Positions 31,463 to 40,135 of a stretch of DNA of 64,000 nt are shown here, piece after piece; within the stretch, counting starts at the first letter, position 1; each line of letters opens with the position of its first letter. The DNA comes from Desulfobacteraceae bacterium (lineage in GTDB: Bacteria > Desulfobacterota > Desulfobacteria > Desulfobacterales > Desulfobacteraceae). Position numbers and translations under genes: made by a program. The stretch spans positions 93,587-157,586 of the forward strand of contig JAAEMK010000557.1 of NCBI GenBank assembly GCA_024225635.1, in the 5' to 3' direction. Under the pieces are notes generated by a model that was not told the origin of the DNA, did no database searches, and was given only the letters and a program-made list of their open reading frames with translations.

Positions 31463-31510
31463 GGAAAATAGATCTGTCCCCTTTTTGAGAAAATAGATCT
31501 GTCCCCTTTT
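31463..31510. repeat. RAYT-flanking repeats, downstream pair
   Basis: Two direct copies of AAAATAGATCTGTCCCCTTT (about 31463-31487 and 31488-31510), inverted relative to the upstream pair, close the RAYT unit. A promoter begins 9 bp later. Confidence 0.88.
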
Positions 31511-31518
31511 AAGAGCTG

Positions 31519-31547
31519 TTGACGAAAAAATTTAGATATACTATTTT
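31519..31547 (+). promoter_or_regulatory. Candidate sigma-70 promoter of the sensory operon
   Basis: TTGACG (31519-31524) is 17 bases from TATTTT (31542-31547). It lies just before the substrate-binding protein gene and is the only promoter-like site found ahead of the four-gene operon. Confidence 0.5.
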
Positions 31548-31564
31548 GAGCCGAAAATTTTTGA

Positions 31565-32506
31565 TTGGAAACACGGAGTTTGTCGACAAACTTGAAATGT
31601 ATATTGAAAAATAGAGAAGCGTCTTTCAGGGACGTCTCCTTCTTGCTGATGTTGTGCGTATTGATTATGCAGGCTGGGACTGCGTTTTCAGAGGAGCGTT
31701 CCGTCGCCGTGGTCGTTTCCAAGCGGATAAAACCCTACATGCAGGTATTGAAGGGGGTGGAGCAGGGCCTTGAACAGGATAATCTCGAGGTCTTTTTTCT
31801 TTCTTCTTCAAAGAAACGGGACAGGGCCAGGGTTTCCGGCAGGCTGCTGGAAAAGCCGTATGACCTGTTTCTGGCCATCGGGCCTGAAGCAGGGGAGCTG
31901 GTCTGGTCCGTGGATGAGCTTTCCGGCCGGGGAAAAATCTTTTCGGCCATTCTTAATCCGGACGGGGTTCTTGGAGAAGATACGTTCGGATGCGGCATCT
32001 CCCTTCAAATACCGGTTGAAGTTCAAATCGAAGCGCTTGCCAATGCCTTCCCGGACGTGGATAGCCTCGGCCTTCTTTTTGACCGGAAACAGAATCAGCG
32101 TTTTTTTGTGAATGCCCTTGCCGCCGGTGAAGCTTATGGGCTGAATATTATTCCCCTGGCCGTGGATTCAAAAAAGCAGATACCCGAAATTCTGAAAGTT
32201 AACCTGGACAGTGTCGATTGCATCTGGATGGTTCCGGATGAAACCGTTATCTCTGAAAAGATCGTTCAATATGTCATCAAGCAGGCCTTGTATCGCAAAA
32301 AGGGCGTGGTCGGGTACAATTCGTTTTTTATACGATCCGGGGCTGTTTTTGCCTTTGAATTTGATTATACCGAGATCGGGCTCCAGACCGCCGACAGGAT
32401 CAAGGCTTATTTTGACCGTGGGGAGTGCTGGAATGTCCCCCCTCTCTTTCACAGGACCGTCAATACCAAGATGACCCGGACGCTGGGCTTGCGGGTGGAG
32501 GAGTAG
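31565..32506 (+). CDS. ABC-type substrate-binding protein (TrpX-like) without transporter
   Basis: The product is up to 313 residues. The start is uncertain: the TTG at 31565 has no ribosome-binding site, and TTG or ATG codons up to residue 29 are possible. A signal segment (LLMLCVLIMQAGTAF) precedes an ABC_sub_bind fold with RSVAVVVSKRIKPYMQVLKG, SLGLLFDRKQNQRFFVNALA and FAFEFDYTEIGLQTADRIKA. No ABC permease or ATPase is nearby; the kinase gene follows after 4 bp. It may act as a periplasmic sensor subunit for that kinase; the ligand is unknown. Confidence 0.8.
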   Translation: METRSLSTNLKCILKNREASFRDVSFLLMLCVLIMQAGTAFSEERSVAVVVSKRIKPYMQVLKGVEQGLEQDNLEVFFLSSSKKRDRARVSGRLLEKPYDLFLAIGPEAGELVWSVDELSGRGKIFSAILNPDGVLGEDTFGCGISLQIPVEVQIEALANAFPDVDSLGLLFDRKQNQRFFVNALAAGEAYGLNIIPLAVDSKKQIPEILKVNLDSVDCIWMVPDETVISEKIVQYVIKQALYRKKGVVGYNSFFIRSGAVFAFEFDYTEIGLQTADRIKAYFDRGECWNVPPLFHRTVNTKMTRTLGLRVEE

Positions 32507-32510
32507 CGGT

Positions 32511-33956
32511 ATGAAATTTTCCACAAAAGCGGGGATTCATGCAAGGCTTCTTGCCGCGGCTGTCGTGGTCATCTCTTCCTCAACCTTTATCCTGGGGTAT
32601 TCCGGCCTCAATCTGGTCAATCGCCTTGTTTCCGAACGGTTTGACCAGCAGATCGATTACATGGCCGAACAGCTTGCAATCAATGCCGAACTTGGGATAC
32701 TCATTGAGGAGCACTCTCTTCTGGACGGGCTGGCAAGGAGTGTGCTCAATGAAAAGGACGTGGTTGGCGTTGAAATAGAGGACAGTGACGGGATACTGCT
32801 TGCCCAGCGCTCAAGGGACCTTGAGGGGCCGGTGCTCATCACTGAAAAAGAGGTGGTCTTGAGCAATTCCGAGGCGGATGCGTTTGATCTGGAATTTTTT
32901 GCCGGCAGCTCCGACAAAGAACCGGTGGGCCTTGTGAGGATAAAATATACCAGGGAAGGCATAAAAGCCCTTGCCGCCACCCTGGCGCAACGGTTTGTTC
33001 TTCTTTCATTGGGGCTTGCAGTCATTGCTTGTGTGATTTTCTTTTTCATATCCCGTTCCCTGGTGCTGCCGGTGATTTCCCTGGCAAAGGTTGCACAGCA
33101 GGTCTCCAAGGGGGACACATCCGTTCGCGCCGCTACCGGTACGATCCCGGAGACGAAAAGGCTTGCCCGTTCGTTCAATGAGATGCTCGATTCCATTGAA
33201 GAGGGCAGGGCTGCGCTGATCAGCGCCCAGGAGAGGCTCAGCAGGCAGGCGGCCCTGGCGGAGGTCGGCAAGTTTTCCATGATGATCGCCCATGAGGTGA
33301 AAAATCCCCTGGCCATTATCAAATCTTCCCTGGACCTGTTGAAAAAGGATATGGATATACCGGCCGACAACCTGCTGCTGAATTATACCGAGGAGGAGCT
33401 GGCCCGGTTGAATACGTTGATCGAGAGTTTTCTGATGTTTTCCAGACCGGCTAAACCAAGGCTTGTTTCCACGGATTTGAACCAGATGGTTGATCAGGTT
33501 GTCATGGGGTTCAAACTGCAATATGATTCGGACACCCTGAAGATCAACTGTTCGATTCCTTCGGAAGAGTGCATCGCCCTGGCTGATGCCGACCTGCTCT
33601 CCCGGGGGCTTAGCAATATTGTCAGGAATGCCTGTGACGCCAGTATGGATGAGGGCAATATCCATGTTGATGTGGAGACCGCCCCCTTGCTCTGGACGGT
33701 GAGGGTCAGGGATTACGGCAAGGGCATAGACCGGGAGAGCCTGGAAAAATTATTTGAACCGTTTTATACGACAAAGGCAAAGGGAACAGGGCTTGGGCTG
33801 GCCTTTGCCGATCAGGTTGTAAAAGCCCATGGGGGAACGATTACGGCCGGCAACCATGCAGCCATGGGGGCGGTCTTTTCCGTACAAATTCCCCTGGAAC
33901 ACCTGGAACAGAAACACGAGGACGAGATTGCCGATGGCGCATATATTGATAGTTGA
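32511..33956 (+). CDS. Membrane sensor histidine kinase
   Basis: The product is 481 residues. The first transmembrane helix is at about 12-32, then a periplasmic sensor segment of about 120 residues, and the second helix (FVLLSLGLAVIACVIFFFIS) at about 163-183. A HAMP linker (LPVISLAKVAQQVSKGD) is followed by the dimerisation domain with phosphorylated H261 in MIAHEVKNPLAII. The ATPase boxes are NIVRNACDAS, VRDYGKGID and GTGLGLAFADQ. It overlaps the response regulator gene by 23 bp, so the two are a cognate pair. Confidence 0.93.
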   Translation: MKFSTKAGIHARLLAAAVVVISSSTFILGYSGLNLVNRLVSERFDQQIDYMAEQLAINAELGILIEEHSLLDGLARSVLNEKDVVGVEIEDSDGILLAQRSRDLEGPVLITEKEVVLSNSEADAFDLEFFAGSSDKEPVGLVRIKYTREGIKALAATLAQRFVLLSLGLAVIACVIFFFISRSLVLPVISLAKVAQQVSKGDTSVRAATGTIPETKRLARSFNEMLDSIEEGRAALISAQERLSRQAALAEVGKFSMMIAHEVKNPLAIIKSSLDLLKKDMDIPADNLLLNYTEEELARLNTLIESFLMFSRPAKPRLVSTDLNQMVDQVVMGFKLQYDSDTLKINCSIPSEECIALADADLLSRGLSNIVRNACDASMDEGNIHVDVETAPLLWTVRVRDYGKGIDRESLEKLFEPFYTTKAKGTGLGLAFADQVVKAHGGTITAGNHAAMGAVFSVQIPLEHLEQKHEDEIADGAYIDS

Positions 33957-35313
33957 TGATGAAGACAAGATAAGGCACCTCCTTTCAATAATTCTTGAGA
34001 GGAAGGGATTTAAGACAGACCAGGCCGGCAATGGCAGGGAAGCCCTTGAAAAGCTCAATGCAGGCGGCTATGACATGGTTTTTTCCGATATCCGCATGCC
34101 GGAGGTGGACGGCAGGGAGCTGATCAAGCGGATGAGGGAGGCGAACATCGCCACTCCCGTGGTTTTTATCACGGCTTTTGCAACCGTTGATTCGGCTGTG
34201 GAGATGATGCGCCAGGGCGCTGCCGACTATGTGACCAAACCGTTTGATGAAGAGAAAATTCTCATTGCCGTGGAGAGAACGCTCAAGCTATCTTCCCTTA
34301 TTGCGGAAAACCAGGCCATGCGCCGGGAACTTAAACGAACGGATGAAAGATACACCCTTGTTTACGGCTCAAAGCCCATGAAGGAGGTAGTCTCCCTTGC
34401 CGAGAGTGTGGCGGGCGTTGATACGGCAGTGCTTGTTACGGGCGAGTCCGGTACCGGTAAAGAGCTGATTGCAAGGTATGTTCATACGAAAAGCAATCGA
34501 AACGGGAACCGGTTTGTTCCGGTGAACTGTGCCGCCATCTCCCCCAATCTTGTGGAATCGGAGTTGTTCGGCTATGAAAAAGGCGCGTTTACAGGCGCCG
34601 GAAAAAGCAAGAGTGGTAAGTTTGAATATGCCAACCGGGGGACCTTGTTTCTTGATGAAATTGGGGACCTGCCTTTGGAGTCCCAGGCAAAAATGCTGAG
34701 GGCCCTTCAGGAGAAGCGTTTTCAGCGGGTGGGGGGCAACGAGGAGATCCCGGTGGATGTGCGGGTGGTCTGTGCGACCAACCGGAAACTTGAACGCATG
34801 GTGAACGATAACAAGTTCCGCCAGGATCTTTTTTTCAGGATCAACGTTTTTCCCATTGAGATACCGGCGTTGCGCAATCGAAAGGATGATATCGTTCCCC
34901 TTGCAAAGCATTTTTTAAAGACCCTGGCCGTGAATGAAAATCATGAACTCACGGATGGGGCCTGTCAGAAGCTTTGGGAATATCCCTGGCCGGGAAATGT
35001 CCGTGAGCTTGCCAATGTGATCGAACGTGGTATGATCCTGACCATGAATACCGGAAAAATAACGTCCGATACCTTGTCCTTTCTCAGGGCTCAATCCTCC
35101 GGGGGCGGGGGGCGGCTGACCATCAATCTTCCGCCCAACGGCATCCAGCTTCACAAGGTTCAGGTCAGCCTTGTCAAGCAGGCCCTGGAGGCAGCCGGCA
35201 ACAACCAGACCGCCGCGGCAAAACTTCTGGGTTTGAGCCGGGCGAAATTCCGGGTATTGCTGAAGAACATCGAGGACAACAAAAATATTGAAAAGGAAGG
35301 TTGCAATCAGTGA
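33934..35313 (+). CDS. Sigma-54-dependent response regulator (NtrC family)
   Basis: The product is 459 residues from ATG 33934, inside the end of the kinase gene. The receiver has phosphorylated D52 in MVFSDIRMPEVDG. The AAA+ domain has Walker A GESGTGKE (about 170-177), the sigma-54 contact GAFTGA (217-222) and Walker B LFLDEIGDLP. A Fis-type helix-turn-helix ends the protein (NNQTAAAKLLGLSRAKFRVL). It activates sigma-54 promoters. A consensus sigma-54 site lies 22 kb away before the S-layer-like gene, but a link is not shown. Confidence 0.94.
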   Translation: MAHILIVDDEDKIRHLLSIILERKGFKTDQAGNGREALEKLNAGGYDMVFSDIRMPEVDGRELIKRMREANIATPVVFITAFATVDSAVEMMRQGAADYVTKPFDEEKILIAVERTLKLSSLIAENQAMRRELKRTDERYTLVYGSKPMKEVVSLAESVAGVDTAVLVTGESGTGKELIARYVHTKSNRNGNRFVPVNCAAISPNLVESELFGYEKGAFTGAGKSKSGKFEYANRGTLFLDEIGDLPLESQAKMLRALQEKRFQRVGGNEEIPVDVRVVCATNRKLERMVNDNKFRQDLFFRINVFPIEIPALRNRKDDIVPLAKHFLKTLAVNENHELTDGACQKLWEYPWPGNVRELANVIERGMILTMNTGKITSDTLSFLRAQSSGGGGRLTINLPPNGIQLHKVQVSLVKQALEAAGNNQTAAAKLLGLSRAKFRVLLKNIEDNKNIEKEGCNQ

Positions 35314-37430
35314 GTAAAAATATCAACAGAAAGGAAACGGATTCAGGTGGAATGGTTCGTAAAAGCAAGGTGCTTATTTCCCCCGTCCTGTTGCCTTTGT
35401 TGATGGTTTTAATCCTGTTGTCCGGATCTCCCCTTTTGGCGTTCGATACCATGCTCATGTTTGTCGGGGAGGATCTGGAAGTTCTTTCCCTGGCTTCAAG
35501 GCGGGAGGAGGCCGCATGGAAAGCGCCCGCCATTGCGGAGGTCGTGACAAGGGAAAAAATAGAAAACGCGGGAGATGCGACCATTGCCGATATTCTTGGC
35601 AAGTCGACAGGTTTCTATGTCAACGAAAGCGAGCGGGAAAGTGTTCCCTATCTTCGTGGAATTCCGGATTCCGTACTCTTTTTGTATGACACTGTTCCCA
35701 TTGGGTCCGCCGCCAACAAGTCCTACCATAATATTGATAATGAAATTTTCCTGGCCCCTATAAAGAGAATCGAGATTGTCAGGGGGGCCGGATCTGTTCT
35801 GTGGGGACCGGACGCCTTTGCCGGGGTCGTCAATGCCGTTCCCTTGACGGGAAAGGATTTCCAGGGGGTGGAGTCAGGCATTGGAATGGCATCCCTGGAC
35901 GAGGCCCGGTCTGCATTTATCAAGTATGGAGTTGACAAGGGGCGATGGGATTCCTTTGTCTCTGTTTCGGCAAAGGCTGCCCAGGAGGATGAGGGAAGCT
36001 TCAATGTGGTCCGGTTCTGGAACGACGGCGGGGACCCCTCCCCCCTGGAGGAGCGGTTTGGAAACGATACCCCGGGTGATTCAAAGTATTATGAACTCTA
36101 TTCCAGCATGTCGTTTGACGACTGGTTTACCCTTTCCGCAAGGGTGTCGGGAAACAACAAAATTTATACGGTTTCGGATTGGTCCGGGGATCTTGTCTGG
36201 AAAGAGGAGCGCTCAAATCCGACCCAGATCATCAAGCTTGAAGCTTCAAGGTCGACAGGCGTTGATTCCGGTATAAGGTTTACAGGGTACTATACAAATA
36301 ATGAGGTCAACCTTGATATCATCGGCAAAGCGTTTGACCAGTCTGAGCGCTCGTTTTACGGGGAGTTGATCTATGACAGGTCCATGTTTGCAGGGGATGG
36401 GTTGCTGACAGCCGGTGCATCCTGGCGGAAGACAACATTCAAGGATATCGTTGTTTGGAATGACTTTTTGCCTGACCTGCTGGATAAAGAAAACATCGAT
36501 TTGCTTCCCCAGACTCAAACAGAGGATTATGAAAACAACCTCGGATCTGTTTTTGGTCAGTACAGGCACAAGTTTACAAACTTCGAACTCTGGGCAGGGG
36601 TGAGGAGCGATGCCCATGACCGGTTTGAGGATAAGGTCAGTTACAGCCTTGGAGCCGCTTGGAATCTTTTTCCGGATCTGATCTTCAAGGCTATCCATGG
36701 AACAGCCTATCGAACCCCTTTTACACGGCAGCTTGCCTATGATGACGTTTACTCGCATCTTGAACGGATAGAAAGCACCAATTTCCAGATTGCCTGGAAG
36801 CCGGAAGAAAAGGGAAAAGTGGCATTGACCCTTTTTAGGAACGGAATTGATAATCATGTTCTTGAAGAGCGTGATCTGGGGGTCGGTTTTTCAACGCCTA
36901 ACAGCCAGACAATTCTCGGTGCCGAATTGGAGTGGGACTTCAGGATAACCGAAAACCTTTCGGTTTCAGGGAATATTACCGCCCTTGATAACAGCGGTCC
37001 TGATGAGACCTATACTTATGGAAGATATTATATTAAGGATCCTTCCACAGGGGCTTTCAAGCTTGAGTCTTTTAAAACCGAGAATTACGATTATAATGTC
37101 GGTGTAGATACCATGGTCAATTTAGCCTTGAACTGGAATCTTACACCCAACATTACTTTTGTGCCCGAACTTCGTTATTTCTCTGAAGCCCAGCTCCACT
37201 ACCTGCATGAAAACAAGGCTGATATCCACGCTCCTGTCAAAAAGATAACAATGGAGTGTTCCGACGTGTGGCTGATGGATATGCACCTTAAGATTAATGA
37301 TGTATTTCCTTTTTGTGTTGATTTTTTTGTGGAGAATCTTTTTAATGAGCATTATGAAACACCCGGGTTGAATTCTCTGAAAGAGGGCAAATCGTTTAAT
37401 GCCGGTGTTCTGGTAAGGATGAAATGGTAA
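35310..37430 (+). CDS. TonB-dependent outer-membrane receptor
   Basis: The product is 706 residues from GTG 35310; AAGGAAGG is 9 bases upstream, and the gene overlaps the regulator by 4 bp. A signal peptide (VLLPLLMVLILLSGSPLLAF) precedes a plug domain (about 45-180: GDATIADILGKSTGFYVNE, IDNEIFLAPIKRIEIVRGAG, SVLWGPDAFAGVVNAV) and a 22-strand-type barrel ending in FNAGVLVRMKW with aromatic C terminus. Substrates of such receptors are iron chelates, cobalamin, nickel or sugars; none can be chosen here. Co-transcription with the sensor system suggests ligand-dependent control. Confidence 0.92.
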   Translation: MSKNINRKETDSGGMVRKSKVLISPVLLPLLMVLILLSGSPLLAFDTMLMFVGEDLEVLSLASRREEAAWKAPAIAEVVTREKIENAGDATIADILGKSTGFYVNESERESVPYLRGIPDSVLFLYDTVPIGSAANKSYHNIDNEIFLAPIKRIEIVRGAGSVLWGPDAFAGVVNAVPLTGKDFQGVESGIGMASLDEARSAFIKYGVDKGRWDSFVSVSAKAAQEDEGSFNVVRFWNDGGDPSPLEERFGNDTPGDSKYYELYSSMSFDDWFTLSARVSGNNKIYTVSDWSGDLVWKEERSNPTQIIKLEASRSTGVDSGIRFTGYYTNNEVNLDIIGKAFDQSERSFYGELIYDRSMFAGDGLLTAGASWRKTTFKDIVVWNDFLPDLLDKENIDLLPQTQTEDYENNLGSVFGQYRHKFTNFELWAGVRSDAHDRFEDKVSYSLGAAWNLFPDLIFKAIHGTAYRTPFTRQLAYDDVYSHLERIESTNFQIAWKPEEKGKVALTLFRNGIDNHVLEERDLGVGFSTPNSQTILGAELEWDFRITENLSVSGNITALDNSGPDETYTYGRYYIKDPSTGAFKLESFKTENYDYNVGVDTMVNLALNWNLTPNITFVPELRYFSEAQLHYLHENKADIHAPVKKITMECSDVWLMDMHLKINDVFPFCVDFFVENLFNEHYETPGLNSLKEGKSFNAGVLVRMKW

Positions 37431-37526
37431 AAAAAGAGAGGGGCTGTTTAAATTTGACAAGTTTTGGTCAGATCTGAACAAGGTGGGAAGTTAAATGTCC
37501 CGGTTTAGTGGGGTCTACTGCTTGGC

Positions 37527-38933
37527 ATGTTTGTTGCTTTATGGATTTGTATGAGAATTTTAAAAAATATACAAAAGCATGTTTTAATCGTTGTCTTTTG
37601 CGGCACCATCTGTATACCTGCCATCTCTTTGGCTTTAACTTCGCAAGAGGATCTTGCCGGTTTCGTGGAAATTATCAACGAAATAAGGCGCGACCCCTTT
37701 TCCAGTGCCGAGGTCTTGGGGTATGACAGGAATGAGCTTGCAGAAACTAATCCCTGGCTGAAGGCCTCCTATGTTCCCTGTGTTGTAGATGAATTCTTAT
37801 GTGCCATGGCTGTGGCCCATAACCGTCCAGGCGGGGAGATCCTTGAACCTGAAATGTCACCGGCCTATGATTACGTAAGGACCGGGGAAACCGGCGGGGT
37901 TGTGGCCTTCTTTAATTTTTTACCCCAAAAGACCGTCTTCAGGATAATCGTTGAAGATATTCTCAAGCAGGAGCTCGCCTCCAATCCTGAAAGGGTCGGG
38001 GGGCTGAATTTATTTTCTCCTGAATTCACCCGTGTCGGGATTGCTATGGAGGCTGGGGTCGAGGTCATTGGCGGAAAAAGACAAAATGCCTATTTTGTCA
38101 CCATACGCTTTGGATCTTTACAGCTTAAGTCTGAAATGCAGGTGTTGACCATGGTTAACCAGGTGCGGGCCCGGCCTGTCACCGTCGAGAAATATCTTGG
38201 CGCCAGTTTTTTTGAACTTTTAAGCCGTAATACTAATTATCTTTCGGAATGGTTTAAAGTGTATCCGCCCCTTATGGGAAACTCCATTCTCCATGCCGCT
38301 GCGCAAGGTTATTCAAAGCAATTGGCCGACCTTGACCTTGACCTGGAGCCTTCTCCCTTGGTTCGTGCATTGGATGCCGGATATGAGGGGTTCGAAGTGA
38401 CTGAATCCATTGCCAGTGGAGAGTCCCCTATTGCTGATGTAACCTCTGCCCAGATTGCCAATACCGTTTTTCAGAGCCTGATTCATGACGAACTTGCGGC
38501 CGCTCCCGAAAGGGGGGGCGTATTTTCCCTGGAGAGCAGTGACGGTGGGGTTGGGATCTCCTTTGCTTCTGTTGACGATCTGGTTTATATTGCCTCTGCT
38601 CTTGATGCTGGTATGGCTACGGGTGATGACGATGGGCAGGCAGGTATCTATGGGGCGGTTTATTTCGATACTGATGGAAATAATGTCTACACTCCTGGAG
38701 AAGAAGGTCAGGGCCTGGCATCCGTGGCTGTTTTTCGCAAATCAGATAATGCTCTTGCAGCCAGAGCTGTTTCAGATCTTTCCGGGCACTTCAGTGTGGA
38801 TCTCGAATCCGGCCTGGAGTATCGGTTTGAGATATCCTCCGGAGAGATCTCAACTTCTTTGGAAATCCTGGTTGACCGGGATCTTTTTTTACCTGTTGAG
38901 TTGTCCCCTCCGCCGGTTTTGTCCCAGCCGTAA
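37527..38933 (+). CDS. Secreted CAP-like protein with C-terminal beta-sandwich
   Basis: The product is up to 468 residues. A start at 37551 (MRILKNIQKHVLIVVFCG) gives a compact signal peptide and is as likely as 37527; neither has a clear ribosome-binding site. Two CAP/SCP-like units follow: about 40-185 (DLAGFVEIINEIRRDPF, AMAVAHNRPGGEI) and about 200-350 (MQVLTMVNQVRARPVTVEKY, GVGISFASVDDLVYI). The end has an EF-hand-like loop (FDTDGNNVYTPGEEGQ) and an SdrD-B-like beta-sandwich. It is probably a surface or extracellular protein; function unknown. Confidence 0.75.
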   Translation: MFVALWICMRILKNIQKHVLIVVFCGTICIPAISLALTSQEDLAGFVEIINEIRRDPFSSAEVLGYDRNELAETNPWLKASYVPCVVDEFLCAMAVAHNRPGGEILEPEMSPAYDYVRTGETGGVVAFFNFLPQKTVFRIIVEDILKQELASNPERVGGLNLFSPEFTRVGIAMEAGVEVIGGKRQNAYFVTIRFGSLQLKSEMQVLTMVNQVRARPVTVEKYLGASFFELLSRNTNYLSEWFKVYPPLMGNSILHAAAQGYSKQLADLDLDLEPSPLVRALDAGYEGFEVTESIASGESPIADVTSAQIANTVFQSLIHDELAAAPERGGVFSLESSDGGVGISFASVDDLVYIASALDAGMATGDDDGQAGIYGAVYFDTDGNNVYTPGEEGQGLASVAVFRKSDNALAARAVSDLSGHFSVDLESGLEYRFEISSGEISTSLEILVDRDLFLPVELSPPPVLSQP

Positions 38934-38953
38934 AAAGAATGACAGGGTGCTAA

Positions 38954-38974
38954 AGGTGCAGCCGTGCTGCACCT
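38954..38974 (+). other. Hairpin after the CAP-like gene
   Basis: AGGTGCAG (38954-38961) pairs with CTGCACCT (38967-38974) around a 5-base loop. An outer AGAATGA/TCATTCT pair adds to the stem. A T-rich tract appears only about 20 bases later, so it is at best a weak terminator before the next promoter. Confidence 0.45.
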
Positions 38975-39002
38975 CATTCTCATATCCCGCCTTTGTTTTT
39001 TC

Positions 39003-39031
39003 TTGACATTTTGATGTCTCAACCGTATAAA
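39003..39031 (+). promoter_or_regulatory. Near-consensus sigma-70 promoter of the glycan locus
   Basis: A perfect -35 TTGACA (39003-39008) is 17 bases from TATAAA (39026-39031). It implies a leader of about 105 bases before the first dehydratase gene and could drive the closely spaced run of genes to about 55.7 kb. Confidence 0.78.
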
Positions 39032-39141
39032 AACTGATTCTAAATACAGGGAAAAGAGCTTCTTTTTGTGTATGTCTGCGGAGTACGTTGAAGCCCTTTT
39101 AATATGTTCAACTTGATGCACACTATAATTGCCGGGAAACC

Positions 39142-40104
39142 ATGATGAAGACCGCAATCATATTCGGCGCCTCCGGACAGGATGGTGCTTTTTTATCTAA
39201 GCTGCTGTTAGAAAAAAAATACCGGGTGGTCGGTGCTTCCAGGAATATCCGAACAGCTTCGCCGAATCTCCAACGATTGAATATCGGTGGGGATATGGAA
39301 CCGGTCCCCTCTTGCATGCTTGATTTAAATTCTCTTGTAAGGCTTTTGCAGGATATTCGGCCTGATGAGGTGTACAACCTTGCCGGACAAAGTTCGGTCG
39401 GTCTCTCCTTTAAAAAACCGATTGAAACCCATGAAAGCATCAGCGTTGCCACCATGAATCTGCTTGAAGCAATTCGGAGGACCGAAATTCCTGTAAAATT
39501 GTTCAATGCCGGGTCGGGTGAATGTTTTGGTAATACCGGGGGGGAGGCGGCAACCGAAAGCACTCCCTTTGCTCCCCAGAGTCCTTACGCCGTTGCCAAG
39601 GCTTCCGCCTGCTTTCAGACAGCTAATTACCGGGAGGTATATAAACTTTTTGCCTGTACCGGCATTTTGTATAACCACGAATCATTTTTAAGGCCGGAAC
39701 AATTCGTGACTCGAAAAATTGTCAGCACCGCCTGTCGTATTGCCGGCGGGAGCGGCGAAAAGCTGGTCCTGGGTAATATCTCCATTGAGCGTGATTGGGG
39801 CTGGGCCCCGGAGTATGTCAACGCCATGTGGCGGATGCTTCAGCAGGAGCAGCCAGAAGATTACATCGTTGCAACAGGCAGCACCTGCAGATTGGAACAA
39901 TTCGTGGCTGCGGTGTTTGATCGTCTTGGGCTGAACTGGAAAGAACATGTGAAAACCGATAAAAGATTTCTGCGTCCGACGGATGTTAAGATCGTCAGGG
40001 CGAATCCTGTCAAAGCTCAAAAAATACTCAACTGGAAGGCCAGATACACCGGCGTCGACGTAGCAAGATTGATGGTTGAGGCTGAACTTGAAACCAATCC
40101 TTAG
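39142..40104 (+). CDS. GDP-mannose 4,6-dehydratase-like SDR enzyme
   Basis: The product is 320 residues in the extended SDR family. The N terminus is AIIFGASGQDGAFLSKLLLE (nucleotide site), the catalytic Ser/Glu region is NAGSGECFG, and the Tyr-Lys pair is in SPYAVAKASACF. NHESFLRPEQFVTRKIV and DWGWAPEYVNAMW are GDP-mannose-dehydratase marks. It is shorter than the neighbouring dehydratase and has Ser where that enzyme has Thr-Ser-Glu. It could be a second dehydratase, or a GDP-4-keto-6-deoxymannose reductase making GDP-D-rhamnose. Confidence 0.85.
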   Translation: MMKTAIIFGASGQDGAFLSKLLLEKKYRVVGASRNIRTASPNLQRLNIGGDMEPVPSCMLDLNSLVRLLQDIRPDEVYNLAGQSSVGLSFKKPIETHESISVATMNLLEAIRRTEIPVKLFNAGSGECFGNTGGEAATESTPFAPQSPYAVAKASACFQTANYREVYKLFACTGILYNHESFLRPEQFVTRKIVSTACRIAGGSGEKLVLGNISIERDWGWAPEYVNAMWRMLQQEQPEDYIVATGSTCRLEQFVAAVFDRLGLNWKEHVKTDKRFLRPTDVKIVRANPVKAQKILNWKARYTGVDVARLMVEAELETNP

Positions 40105-40135
40105 GATCGGTTGATTTGAAATAAAAGGAAGTAAC

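Noticed and set aside
37454-37482. TTGACA before the CAP-like gene
   Set aside because: No acceptable -10 element at 16-18 bases.
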